Assembly (NCBI GenBank): GCA_963734725.1
Contig: CAVTIX010000022.1
Coordinates: forward strand, 1 to 64,000
Reading direction: 5' to 3'
From: DASXKD01 sp963734725
GTDB lineage: Bacteria; Actinomycetota; Actinomycetes; Streptosporangiales; Streptosporangiaceae
DNA length: 64,000 bases
Both the position numbers and the translations under genes were made by a program. Below the pieces are notes generated by a model. It did no database searches and was not told the DNA's origin. It saw nothing but the letters and a program-made list of their open reading frames with translations. Position 1 is the stretch's first letter, and each line of letters begins with the position of its first letter. This document shows, one piece after another, positions 26,999-34,702 of this stretch.

Positions 26999-28036
26999 GT
27001 GGCAGAGCCGGATCGCGAGCTGGTCATCCCCGACGGTGGGTTCTGGCCTGCCCCGGAGATCCCCCAGCCGAACATCTATCCCATGGAATGGCGGGTGGAG
27101 ACCGACAAGCTCGCCGCGATCTACCAGAAGTCCAAGCGCGTCGCGTGGAACCCCGCCGACCTCCCGTGGGACGGCCTGCGGGCCGAGGACTTCACACAAG
27201 AGCAGCGGCTGGGCATCATGTACTGGTTCTCCGTGCTCGCCAACTTCGACGCCTCCGGGCCGGCCGTGTTCGCCCGCGCCACCATTCACGCGTTCGAGCA
27301 GCACGAAGAAGACCCGGTCCGCAAGTGCTTCTTCTCGATCACCCGGGACGAGATGAACCACGAGGAGTGCTGCCAGCGCACCATCGAGAAGCTGTGGCCG
27401 GGCGGGCCGCTGAACTGGCAGCCGGGCACGCCGCTCGAGCAGGCCGCGCACAACAACATCGCCTGGCTCTACCACAACGGCGGGCGCTACTGGAGCGGCT
27501 ACAACAAGGCGGTCGGCAAGTACTCGCTGGCGGTGCTGTTCACCAGCTTCATGATGGGGGAGATGGCCGCGTCCACGCTGTTCCGCGGCATGGCGTCGGG
27601 CACCACGCACCCGGTCTTCACCGAAATGTTCCAGCGGATCGGCCGGGACGAGTCGCGGCACCTGCAGATCTGCATGACGATCCTGGAAAACGAGTGGCCG
27701 GGCCTGACCGAGGACGTCAAGGACCTGATCACCCGGCAACTGCGGGCCGGCTTCATCTTCCTGTCGATGATCCTCTGGGAGCCGCCGGAGGGGTTCTGGG
27801 AGCTGCCGCCGTACTTCATGGCCAACCACCGGATCCTCATGCGCCACGCCCGCGAGGGCGGCCTCGGCGTGCTCTCCTATGACGAGCAGGCGGAGAACTG
27901 GCGCGTGGCCATCGCCCGGGTCCGGGCGATCGTCCAGCGGTGGGGCATCGCGTTCCCGGCCATCCCGGAACTGGACATCGAGGGCGTGGACGTGGCCGAC
28001 GACATCAACCCCGAGGACATCATCCCGGTTTTCTGA
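26999..28036 (+). CDS. Ferritin-like di-iron protein (RNR-R2-like fold), function unknown
   Basis: A 345-aa protein with the ligand pattern of ferritin-like di-iron carboxylate enzymes: two E-x-x-H motifs (E118/H121 in RDEMNHEECC; E218/H221 in RDESRHLQ), a carboxylate at E188 (MMGEMAAS) and D84 or E100 as the first ligand. It is not a typical NrdB/NrdF: no radical tyrosine was identified and the context has no large subunit. It may be an oxygenase, hydroxylase or desaturase. GTG start at 26999 with GGACGGAG upstream. Position behind an acyl-CoA dehydrogenase suggests lipid metabolism, but this is inference. Confidence 0.65.
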   Translation: MAEPDRELVIPDGGFWPAPEIPQPNIYPMEWRVETDKLAAIYQKSKRVAWNPADLPWDGLRAEDFTQEQRLGIMYWFSVLANFDASGPAVFARATIHAFEQHEEDPVRKCFFSITRDEMNHEECCQRTIEKLWPGGPLNWQPGTPLEQAAHNNIAWLYHNGGRYWSGYNKAVGKYSLAVLFTSFMMGEMAASTLFRGMASGTTHPVFTEMFQRIGRDESRHLQICMTILENEWPGLTEDVKDLITRQLRAGFIFLSMILWEPPEGFWELPPYFMANHRILMRHAREGGLGVLSYDEQAENWRVAIARVRAIVQRWGIAFPAIPELDIEGVDVADDINPEDIIPVF

Positions 28037-28100
28037 CCCGTGGGCGCGGCGCAAACCCATGTCGTCCGCGTCTTCGCGTGCCCAGACGGGCGCGCGCCGG

Positions 28101-28106
28101 TAGTTT
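28101..28106 (+). promoter_or_regulatory. -10 element TAGTTT, leaderless start of dapA
   Basis: TAGTTT lies exactly six bases before the dapA ATG, with no ribosome-binding site between. This predicts a leaderless transcript covering dapA, the mini-ORF and rnj. Confidence 0.55.
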
Positions 28107-28112
28107 TCATCT

Positions 28113-29066
28113 ATGACCGAGACTCAGCAGGCGCCCGCGGGCCAGCCCGGCGGCGCGCCCCGTGACGGGGCGCCCTTCGGCCGGATGCTGACCGCGATGA
28201 TCACGCCCTTCACCGCTGACCGAGCACTGGACACCGACGGGGCGGCCCGCCTCGCCACCTACCTGGTCGACGACATGCGCTGCGATGGCCTGGTCATCAG
28301 CGGCACCACTGGTGAGTCGCCGACCACGACCAACCAGGAGAAGGACCGCCTGCTGCGGGCGGTCATCGAGGCGGTCGGCGACCGCGCCTCGGTGGTGGCC
28401 GGCGTCGGCACCAATGACACCGCGCACACTTGCGAACTCGCTAAGCAGGCCGAACGAGCTGGCGCGGACGGACTGCTCCTCGTCACGCCGTACTACAACA
28501 AACCGCCCCAAGAAGGGCTGGTTGCCCACTTCACCACGGCCGCGGACGCAACCGGGCTGCCGTGCATGCTCTACGACATCCCCGGCCGTACCGGCACGGC
28601 GATCAAGACCGAAACCCTGATCCAGCTGGCCCAGCACCCGCGGATCGTGGCGGTCAAGGACGCCAAGGGCGACTTCGGCGCGACCTCGCAGGTGATGCTC
28701 GCCACGGACCTGGTGTTCTATAGCGGGGACGACATCCTGAACCTGCCGTGGCTGTCGGTCGGCGCGGCCGGGTTTGTCAGCGTGGTCGGCCATGTGGTCG
28801 GCGACCGGCTGCACGACATGATCGACGCCTACCGGGCGGGACGCGTCGCCGAGGCGCGCCAGATCCACCTCGACGTGCTGCCGGTGATCATCGGGATCAT
28901 GACCCGAACCCAGGGCGCGATCATGGCCAAGGCCGCGCTCGGGCTGCTCGGCCTGCCCGGCGGGTCCACCCGGCTGCCGCTGGTCAACGCGACGCCTGCC
29001 CAGCTCGAACAATTGCGCACCGACCTGGTGGCGGGCGGCGTCAAGCTGTCAGGGACGGTCGCATGA
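28113..29066 (+). CDS. dapA: 4-hydroxy-tetrahydrodipicolinate synthase
   Basis: Condenses pyruvate with aspartate semialdehyde, the first committed step to diaminopimelate and lysine. 317 aa; an N-terminal extension of about 20 residues precedes the TIM barrel. The Schiff-base lysine is K182 (IVAVKDAKGD). GTTGESPTTT is the substrate loop, and the tyrosine in MLYDIPGRTG relays protons. The stop overlaps a 14-codon ORF that ends at the start of rnj, so dapA and rnj appear to be translationally linked. The dapA-rnj order is common in actinobacteria. Confidence 0.95.
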   Translation: MTETQQAPAGQPGGAPRDGAPFGRMLTAMITPFTADRALDTDGAARLATYLVDDMRCDGLVISGTTGESPTTTNQEKDRLLRAVIEAVGDRASVVAGVGTNDTAHTCELAKQAERAGADGLLLVTPYYNKPPQEGLVAHFTTAADATGLPCMLYDIPGRTGTAIKTETLIQLAQHPRIVAVKDAKGDFGATSQVMLATDLVFYSGDDILNLPWLSVGAAGFVSVVGHVVGDRLHDMIDAYRAGRVAEARQIHLDVLPVIIGIMTRTQGAIMAKAALGLLGLPGGSTRLPLVNATPAQLEQLRTDLVAGGVKLSGTVA

Positions 29067-29107
29067 GCACTCGGGTCAGCCGGGCGGGCAACGGGGCTGC
29101 CTCGTGA
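29063..29107 (+). CDS. 14-residue coupling ORF between dapA and rnj
   Basis: ATG 29063 overlaps the dapA stop (ATGA), and the TGA at 29105-29107 overlaps the GTG start of rnj (GTGA). The peptide would be MSTRVSRAGNGAAS. The ORF exactly fills the space between the two genes. No known family applies; a role in ribosome hand-over is inferred from geometry. Confidence 0.45.
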   Translation: MSTRVSRAGNGAAS

Positions 29108-30798
29108 GCCACCCGCACCCTGACCTCAGCCAGCCTTCCCGGCTGCCACGGAACGGCCTGCGCATCACCGGCCTCGGCGGGCTCGGCGAGATCGGCCGGA
29201 ACATGACGGTGTTCGAGCACGCCGGGCGCCTGCTGATCGTGGACTGCGGCGTGCTGTTCCCCGAGCCCGACCAGCCCGGGGTGGACCTGATCCTGCCCGA
29301 CTTCTCCAGCCTGGAAGGGCGCCTCCACCTCATCGAGGCCGTGGTGATCACCCACGCCCACGAAGACCACATTGGCGCCATCCCTTACCTGCTGCGAGAA
29401 CGCGCCGACATCCCGCTGGTCGGGTCCAAGCTGACGCTCGCCCTGATCAGCAGCAAGCTCGTCGAGCACCGGATCACGCCGCAGATCGTCGAGGTCGGCG
29501 CGGGCGCCCGGCAGTCGTTCGGCCCGTTCAACTGTGAATTCCTGGCGGTGAACCACTCGATCCCGGACGCGCTCGCGGTCGCGATCCGGACCAGGGCCGG
29601 CCTGGTCCTGCACACCGGGGACTTCAAGATGGACCAGTTGCCGCTGGACGGCCGGCTCACGGACCTCGGCGGGATCGCGCGGCTCGGGACCGAGGGCGTG
29701 GACCTGCTCATGTCGGACTCGACCAACGCCGAGGTCCCCGGCATCGTGGCCAGCGAGCGGGACATCGCCCCGGTGCTGGCCGACATCTTCGCCTCGGCCA
29801 CGAAGCGGATCATCGTGGCCTGTTTCGCCAGCCACGTGCACCGCGTGCAGCAGGTGCTCGACACCGCCGCCGCGCACGGGCGGAAGGTCGCGCTGGTGGG
29901 CCGGTCCATGGTGCGCAACATGGGGGTCGCGCGCGACCTGGGTTACCTGCGGATCCCGGTGGTGCCCGGCGGCCTCATGGTGGACCTCAAGGATGCCGAG
30001 GAACTGCCGCCCGACCGGATCGTGCTCATCTCTACCGGGTCGCAGGGCGAGCCGATGTCGGCGCTGTCGCGGATGGCCGGCCGGGACCACCCGATCCGGG
30101 TGGCCGAGGGCGACACCGTGATCCTGGCGTCCTCGCTGATCCCCGGCAACGAGACCGCCGTGTACCGGGTGATCAACGCGCTGACCCGGTGGGGGGCCAA
30201 GGTCGTGCACCGGGGCAACGCGATGGTCCACGTGTCCGGGCACGCGGCCGCGAGCGAACTGCTCTACGTGCTGAACCTGGCCAAGCCGCGCAACTTCATG
30301 CCGGTGCACGGGGAATGGCGGCACCTGCGCGCCCACGCCCGGCTCGCGTCGCTGACCGGGGTGCCCGACGACAACATCGTGATCGCCGAGAACGGCATGG
30401 TCGTCGACCTGGTCGACGGGCAGGCCTCGGTCTCCGGCGCGGTCCCGTGCGGGTACGTCTACGTGGACGGGCTGTCGGTCGGCGAGGTGACCGAGACCTC
30501 GCTGAAGGACCGGCGGATCCTCGGGGACGAGGGATTCGTCTCGATCGTCGTGGTAGTCAACTCGACCACGGGGAAGCTGGCCGCCCCTCCGGAGATTCAC
30601 GCCCGGGGGTCGGGGATCGACGACGCCGCGTTCGGCGCGGTGATCCCGCTGATCGAGGAGGCGATGACGGCGGGCGCTGCCGAGGGGATCAACGACTCCC
30701 GCCAGATGAGCCAGCTCGTGCGGCGGATCGTCGGCCGGTGGGTGAACGAGAACTACCGGCGCCGTCCCATGATCATCCCCGTGGTGGTAGACGTCTGA
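29104..30798 (+). CDS. rnj: Ribonuclease J
   Basis: A 564-aa metallo-beta-lactamase-fold endo- and 5'-exoribonuclease for mRNA decay and rRNA maturation. The metal site is the H84-x-H86-x-D88-H89 motif in VITHAHEDHIG. The beta-CASP domain shows SDSTNAEVPG and ACFASHVHRVQQVLD, and the end of the nuclease core is SGHAAASELLYVLNLAKPRNFMPVHGE. A C-terminal domain of about 100 residues follows. GTG start overlapping the upstream mini-ORF stop. No RNase E gene is in the window; RNase Y is encoded 22 kb further on. Confidence 0.95.
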   Translation: MSHPHPDLSQPSRLPRNGLRITGLGGLGEIGRNMTVFEHAGRLLIVDCGVLFPEPDQPGVDLILPDFSSLEGRLHLIEAVVITHAHEDHIGAIPYLLRERADIPLVGSKLTLALISSKLVEHRITPQIVEVGAGARQSFGPFNCEFLAVNHSIPDALAVAIRTRAGLVLHTGDFKMDQLPLDGRLTDLGGIARLGTEGVDLLMSDSTNAEVPGIVASERDIAPVLADIFASATKRIIVACFASHVHRVQQVLDTAAAHGRKVALVGRSMVRNMGVARDLGYLRIPVVPGGLMVDLKDAEELPPDRIVLISTGSQGEPMSALSRMAGRDHPIRVAEGDTVILASSLIPGNETAVYRVINALTRWGAKVVHRGNAMVHVSGHAAASELLYVLNLAKPRNFMPVHGEWRHLRAHARLASLTGVPDDNIVIAENGMVVDLVDGQASVSGAVPCGYVYVDGLSVGEVTETSLKDRRILGDEGFVSIVVVVNSTTGKLAAPPEIHARGSGIDDAAFGAVIPLIEEAMTAGAAEGINDSRQMSQLVRRIVGRWVNENYRRRPMIIPVVVDV

Positions 30799-30845
30799 CA
30801 CCTGCCGGGCGTCCGTGGTGATCGCGGACGTCTGCGTGAGGCGCC

Positions 30846-30911
30846 GCCGCGATCGCGCCGGTGTTGTCCGCGGTCGCGCCGCGATCGCGCCGGGAGGCGT
30901 CCGCGGTCGCG
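30846..30911. repeat. Short direct repeats upstream of ftsK
   Basis: GCCGCGATCGCGCCGG occurs at 30846 and 30878, and GTCCGCGGTCGCG at 30866 and 30899. They form about two copies of a 32-33 bp unit in the 184-bp gap between rnj and ftsK. Confidence 0.75.
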
Positions 30912-30969
30912 CATTACGCTGTCGGCGAGGTGCGCGGCGTGTCTTTCGCCCGGACTCCGGCGTTGTAGT

Positions 30970-30975
30970 TACCGT
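30970..30975 (+). promoter_or_regulatory. -10 element TACCGT, leaderless start of ftsK
   Basis: TACCGT is followed by seven bases and the ATG of ftsK, and there is no Shine-Dalgarno sequence. This supports the 30983 start. Confidence 0.55.
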
Positions 30976-30982
30976 GGTCATC

Positions 30983-33643
30983 ATGGCGACCCGTGTCCCC
31001 AAGACCGGTGGGTCACAGAGTGGCGGTGCCCGCCCGCCGGGCAGGACGGCCTCGCGGCCCCGGCCCGCGGGCGCTTCGTCGCGCGCCCGGGCCAGCAACA
31101 ACACCCGGGCGCCATACGGGGGGCGGGGCAGGGGGCCCAAGGGGCGCCCCAAGAAGGGCAAAGGACGCAGCGCGTCGCGCCGCACCCAGCGGCCGCCGGC
31201 CACCGATCCGTTCGTCATCCTGTTCGGGTGGATCGGCCGCGTCATCGCCGCCGCGTGGATGGTCGTGGCGCACGCGGCCGGATCCGCCGCGCGTGCGCTG
31301 GGCCGCAGCGCCGCCGACCTGGATCCGATGCACCGCAGGGACGGGGTCGGCCTCGCCTTCCTCGGCGCGGCCCTGGTGGTCGCCGCGACCACCTGGTGGC
31401 ACATGGGCAACGTCGTCGGGAGGCTGATGACCGACGCGGTCCACGGCGGGTTCGGCTCTATGGCCTGGACGCTGCCGATCCTGCTGGCGCTGCTCGCCTG
31501 GCGTTACCTGCGCCATCCGGACCGCAACGCGGAAACCGGGCGGATTGTCATCGGCGGGCTGGCGCTGACCGTGGGAGTGCTCGGCCTCGTGCACATCGCG
31601 CACGGCACGCCGTCGCCCGCCGCTGGCGCCGGGGCGATCCGCGCGGCCGGTGGGTTCATCGGTTTCTTCGCCTCGGCGCCGCTGGTCGCGGCGTTGACCC
31701 CCTGGGTCGCGGCTCCGTTGCTGGCGCTGGTCTGCGGGTTCGGCCTGCTCGTGATCACCGGCACGCCGCTGCACCGGGTGCCCGAGCGGCTCACCTTGCT
31801 GCGCGGGACCGAGTCGGCCGGCGGCGCGGGCGACACCGAGGAAAAGACAGCCCGCGGCGGCCGAGCCTGGCGCAAACGGCCCGCGGCCATCGAGGCTGGC
31901 GATCACGTCAAGCCATACGACACGCCGCTGCTGGGTGGCACCGTCGGCGGCCCTGGCGCCGCCGGGCGCAAGGGCCCGGTGCTGGAGGAGCCGTCCCGTC
32001 CCGCGGGTGCGGTCGCCGCCGAACTGGAGGGGGCGCGGGACGACGAGCGGCTGCTCGACGCGCTCGGGTTCGGGCCGTCCACGGCCGCGCGCAAGCCGGC
32101 GCAGCCGCTGGACACGCTCGGGCCCCGCGACGGCAAGGGCGAGCAGCTTACCCTCACCGGGGCGAGCGACTCCAGCTACACCCTGCCGCCCGCGGCGCTG
32201 CTGAAGCCGGGCACCGCGCCCAAGGCGCGGACCGGGTCCAACGACACGGTGGTCCGCGTGCTGACCGAGGTGCTCGATCAGTTCGACGTGGATGCCCGGG
32301 TCACCGGGTTCACCCGCGGGCCGACGGTAACCCGGTATGAGATCGAGCTGGGCCCGGCCGTCAAGGTGGAACGGGTCACCCAGCTGACCAGGAACATCGC
32401 GTACGCGGTAAAGAGCGCGGACGTGCGCATCGTGTCGCCGATCCCGGGCAAGTCCGCGATCGGGGTGGAGATCCCCAACGCCGACCGCGAGATCGTGAGC
32501 CTGGGCGACATCCTGCGCTCGCCTGTCGCCCTCACCGACCACCACCCGATGGTGGTGGGCCTCGGCAAGGACGTCGAGGGCAGCACGGTGGTCGCCAACC
32601 TCGCGAAGATGCCTCATATTCTTATTGCCGGAGCCACAGGAGCCGGCAAAAGTACTTGCGTAAATGGGCTGATAACGTCGATTCTCCTGCGGGCGACCCC
32701 GGACGACGTGCGGATGATCCTGATTGACCCGAAGCGGGTGGAGCTGTCGCACTATCAGGGCATCCCGCATCTGATCACGCCTATCATCACCAGCCCGAAG
32801 AAGGCCGCCGAGGCGCTGGGCTGGGTGGTCGGGGAGATGGACCGGCGCTACGACGACCTGGCCGCGTCCGGGTTCCGGCACATCGACGACTTCAACAAGG
32901 CGGTTCGCTCGGGCAAGCTCTCCCCGCCGCCGGGCAGCGAGCGCACCTACATCCCGTACCCGTACCTGCTGGTGATCGTGGACGAGCTGGCGGACCTGAT
33001 GATGATCGCGCCCCGGGACGTGGAAGACGCCGTGGTCCGGATCACCCAGCTCGCCCGGGCCGCCGGGATTCACCTGGTGCTCGCCACCCAGCGCCCGTCG
33101 GTGGACGTGGTGACCGGGCTGATCAAGGCGAACGTGCCCTCCCGGCTGGCCTTCGCCGCCGCGAGCGCGACCGACAGCCGGGTCATCCTGGACCAGACCG
33201 GCGCGGAGAAGCTCATCGGCCAGGGCGACTCGCTGTTTCTCCCGATGGGGGCGAGCAAGCCGCTGCGGCTGCAGAACGCCTTCGTCTCCGAGAAGGAGAT
33301 CCGGGAGATCGTCGCGCACTGCCGAAAGCAGGCGCAGCCGGACTACCGTGAGGATGTCGCCGCCGCCGAGGGCAAGCCGCGCGAGGTCGACTCGGACATC
33401 GGGGACGACCTCGACCTGCTGATTCAGGCCGCCGAACTGGTGGTCAGCACCCAGTTCGGGTCCACCTCGATGCTCCAGCGCAAGCTGCGGGTGGGCTTCG
33501 CGAAGGCGGGCCGGCTCATGGACCTGCTGGAAAGCCGGGGGATCGTCGGCCCGAGCGAGGGGTCCAAGGCGAGAGACGTTTTGGTCCTCCCGGACGATTT
33601 GCCCGGCTTGCTGGCGTCGCTGCGGGGCGCGGAAGACGACTGA
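30983..33643 (+). CDS. ftsK: FtsK/SpoIIIE DNA translocase
   Basis: An 886-aa septal DNA pump that clears chromosomes at division. It has a basic disordered N-terminus (residues 1-70), four membrane helices (about 75-255), a linker with Gly/Pro, the alpha/beta motor domain (Walker A IAGATGAGKSTCVNG near 549-562; Walker B YLLVIVDELADLMM) and a gamma winged-helix domain at the end (SMLQRKLRVGFAKAGRLMDL), which reads KOPS-like sequences. The coding around the Walker A motif is strikingly poor in GC compared with its surroundings. Length and domain order are normal. Upstream GTG starts exist but would add an atypical Arg-rich leader. Confidence 0.95.
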   Translation: MATRVPKTGGSQSGGARPPGRTASRPRPAGASSRARASNNTRAPYGGRGRGPKGRPKKGKGRSASRRTQRPPATDPFVILFGWIGRVIAAAWMVVAHAAGSAARALGRSAADLDPMHRRDGVGLAFLGAALVVAATTWWHMGNVVGRLMTDAVHGGFGSMAWTLPILLALLAWRYLRHPDRNAETGRIVIGGLALTVGVLGLVHIAHGTPSPAAGAGAIRAAGGFIGFFASAPLVAALTPWVAAPLLALVCGFGLLVITGTPLHRVPERLTLLRGTESAGGAGDTEEKTARGGRAWRKRPAAIEAGDHVKPYDTPLLGGTVGGPGAAGRKGPVLEEPSRPAGAVAAELEGARDDERLLDALGFGPSTAARKPAQPLDTLGPRDGKGEQLTLTGASDSSYTLPPAALLKPGTAPKARTGSNDTVVRVLTEVLDQFDVDARVTGFTRGPTVTRYEIELGPAVKVERVTQLTRNIAYAVKSADVRIVSPIPGKSAIGVEIPNADREIVSLGDILRSPVALTDHHPMVVGLGKDVEGSTVVANLAKMPHILIAGATGAGKSTCVNGLITSILLRATPDDVRMILIDPKRVELSHYQGIPHLITPIITSPKKAAEALGWVVGEMDRRYDDLAASGFRHIDDFNKAVRSGKLSPPPGSERTYIPYPYLLVIVDELADLMMIAPRDVEDAVVRITQLARAAGIHLVLATQRPSVDVVTGLIKANVPSRLAFAAASATDSRVILDQTGAEKLIGQGDSLFLPMGASKPLRLQNAFVSEKEIREIVAHCRKQAQPDYREDVAAAEGKPREVDSDIGDDLDLLIQAAELVVSTQFGSTSMLQRKLRVGFAKAGRLMDLLESRGIVGPSEGSKARDVLVLPDDLPGLLASLRGAEDD

Positions 33644-33784
33644 GGTGGCGCTGTGTCCCGCCCCCATCCCTGGGCATGTCTACACTTGGTGACGGCGCCC
33701 GTACACCAGGGGCCCTAAGCATGAGGCTACTGCGCCCGCGTCCCCGCGGCGGCCCGCAGTGCCAGCTATCGACGGAGGCGCCGA

Positions 33785-34528
33785 GTGAGCGTTGGTGACG
33801 CCCTGGCGCAAGCGCGCAGCCAGGCGGGTCTCACCATTGCACAGGTCAGCCAGCTGACCTGCATCCGGGAAACGATCATCCGGGGGATCGAGCGAGACGA
33901 CTTCTCAGCCTGCGGCGGTGATTTCTACGCCCGGGGCCATATCCGGAGCATCGCGCGGGTGGTGGGGCTTGATCCCGATGAGCTGGTTCGCGAGTACGAC
34001 GCGGTCCACGGCGCGCCGCACGCGATCACCGCGGCCGACGTGTTCGAGCCATCGACCCCGATCAAGCTCAAGGAAGGGCGCCGCGCCAACTGGAGCGTGG
34101 TGCTGGTCATCGTGCTCGCCCTGGTCCTCGGTTACGGCGTGTTCCGGCTGATCGATCACGGGTCTTCGACCCCGCCGGTCGCGTCGTCCGGGAATCACCC
34201 CGCGGCGTCCAAGTCGCCCCGCCCCGGGCCGTCGCCCACCCCGACGGCGACGCGCCCCCGCCGGCTGACCATCCGGCTCACCGCCATCCAGGACTGCTGG
34301 ATCGAGTTCACCAGGCCCCGTGGCCAGCCCATGTTCCAGGTCTACGTGCCGGGCGGCAGCACCCGCATCTGGCAGTTCCGGCACGCGGTGACGATGCAGA
34401 TCGGCAACCCCGGCGGGATCGTGCTCACGGTCAACGGAAAGCACCTGGGCCGGCCAGGCGCGTACGGCCAGCCGGTGACGCTTAACTTCGGGCCCAGCCA
34501 CCCGCTTCCCAATAGCGCCACCGGGTAG
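33785..34528 (+). CDS. RodZ-like protein: cytoplasmic HTH, membrane helix, extracytoplasmic DUF4115 domain
   Basis: A 247-aa bitopic protein. The helix-turn-helix is at residues 5-70 (GLTIAQVSQLTCIRETIIRG, FYARGHIRSIARVVGLD), a single membrane helix at about 103-122 (WSVVLVIVLALVLGYGVF), a Pro/Ser/Thr linker, and a beta-rich outer domain (LTIRLTAIQDCWIEF ... GNPGGIVLTVNGKHLG). RodZ links MreB to the elongation machinery in rods; in actinobacteria the HTH-DUF4115 relative is common beside ftsK and its role is less clear. GTG 33785 has GGAGG upstream. Confidence 0.85.
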   Translation: MSVGDALAQARSQAGLTIAQVSQLTCIRETIIRGIERDDFSACGGDFYARGHIRSIARVVGLDPDELVREYDAVHGAPHAITAADVFEPSTPIKLKEGRRANWSVVLVIVLALVLGYGVFRLIDHGSSTPPVASSGNHPAASKSPRPGPSPTPTATRPRRLTIRLTAIQDCWIEFTRPRGQPMFQVYVPGGSTRIWQFRHAVTMQIGNPGGIVLTVNGKHLGRPGAYGQPVTLNFGPSHPLPNSATG

Positions 34529-34690
34529 GGCGCGCTCCCAGCCGGATGACCAGCGCCTCCGTGCGGTAGCGCGCGCCCGGGCCCCGGGGCGCCTGCGTGG
34601 CCTCGTGGCGCGTGCCTGATCGGGACGCGTGCCAGGTGCGGCGTCACGCCGGGTGTGGCGGCCCCGGCCGGTGCACGAGCGCGGTTACCG

Positions 34691-34696
34691 TAGTCT
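34691..34696 (+). promoter_or_regulatory. -10 element TAGTCT, leaderless start of rimO
   Basis: TAGTCT stands six bases before the GTG at 34703. TACCGT at 34686-34691 overlaps it and could give a short leader instead. Confidence 0.5.
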
Positions 34697-34702
34697 GCCG
34701 GT

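Noticed and set aside
29041..31410. A 789-codon reverse-strand frame over rnj
   Set aside because: It is a shadow of RNase J, His/Arg/Asp-rich, without known motifs.
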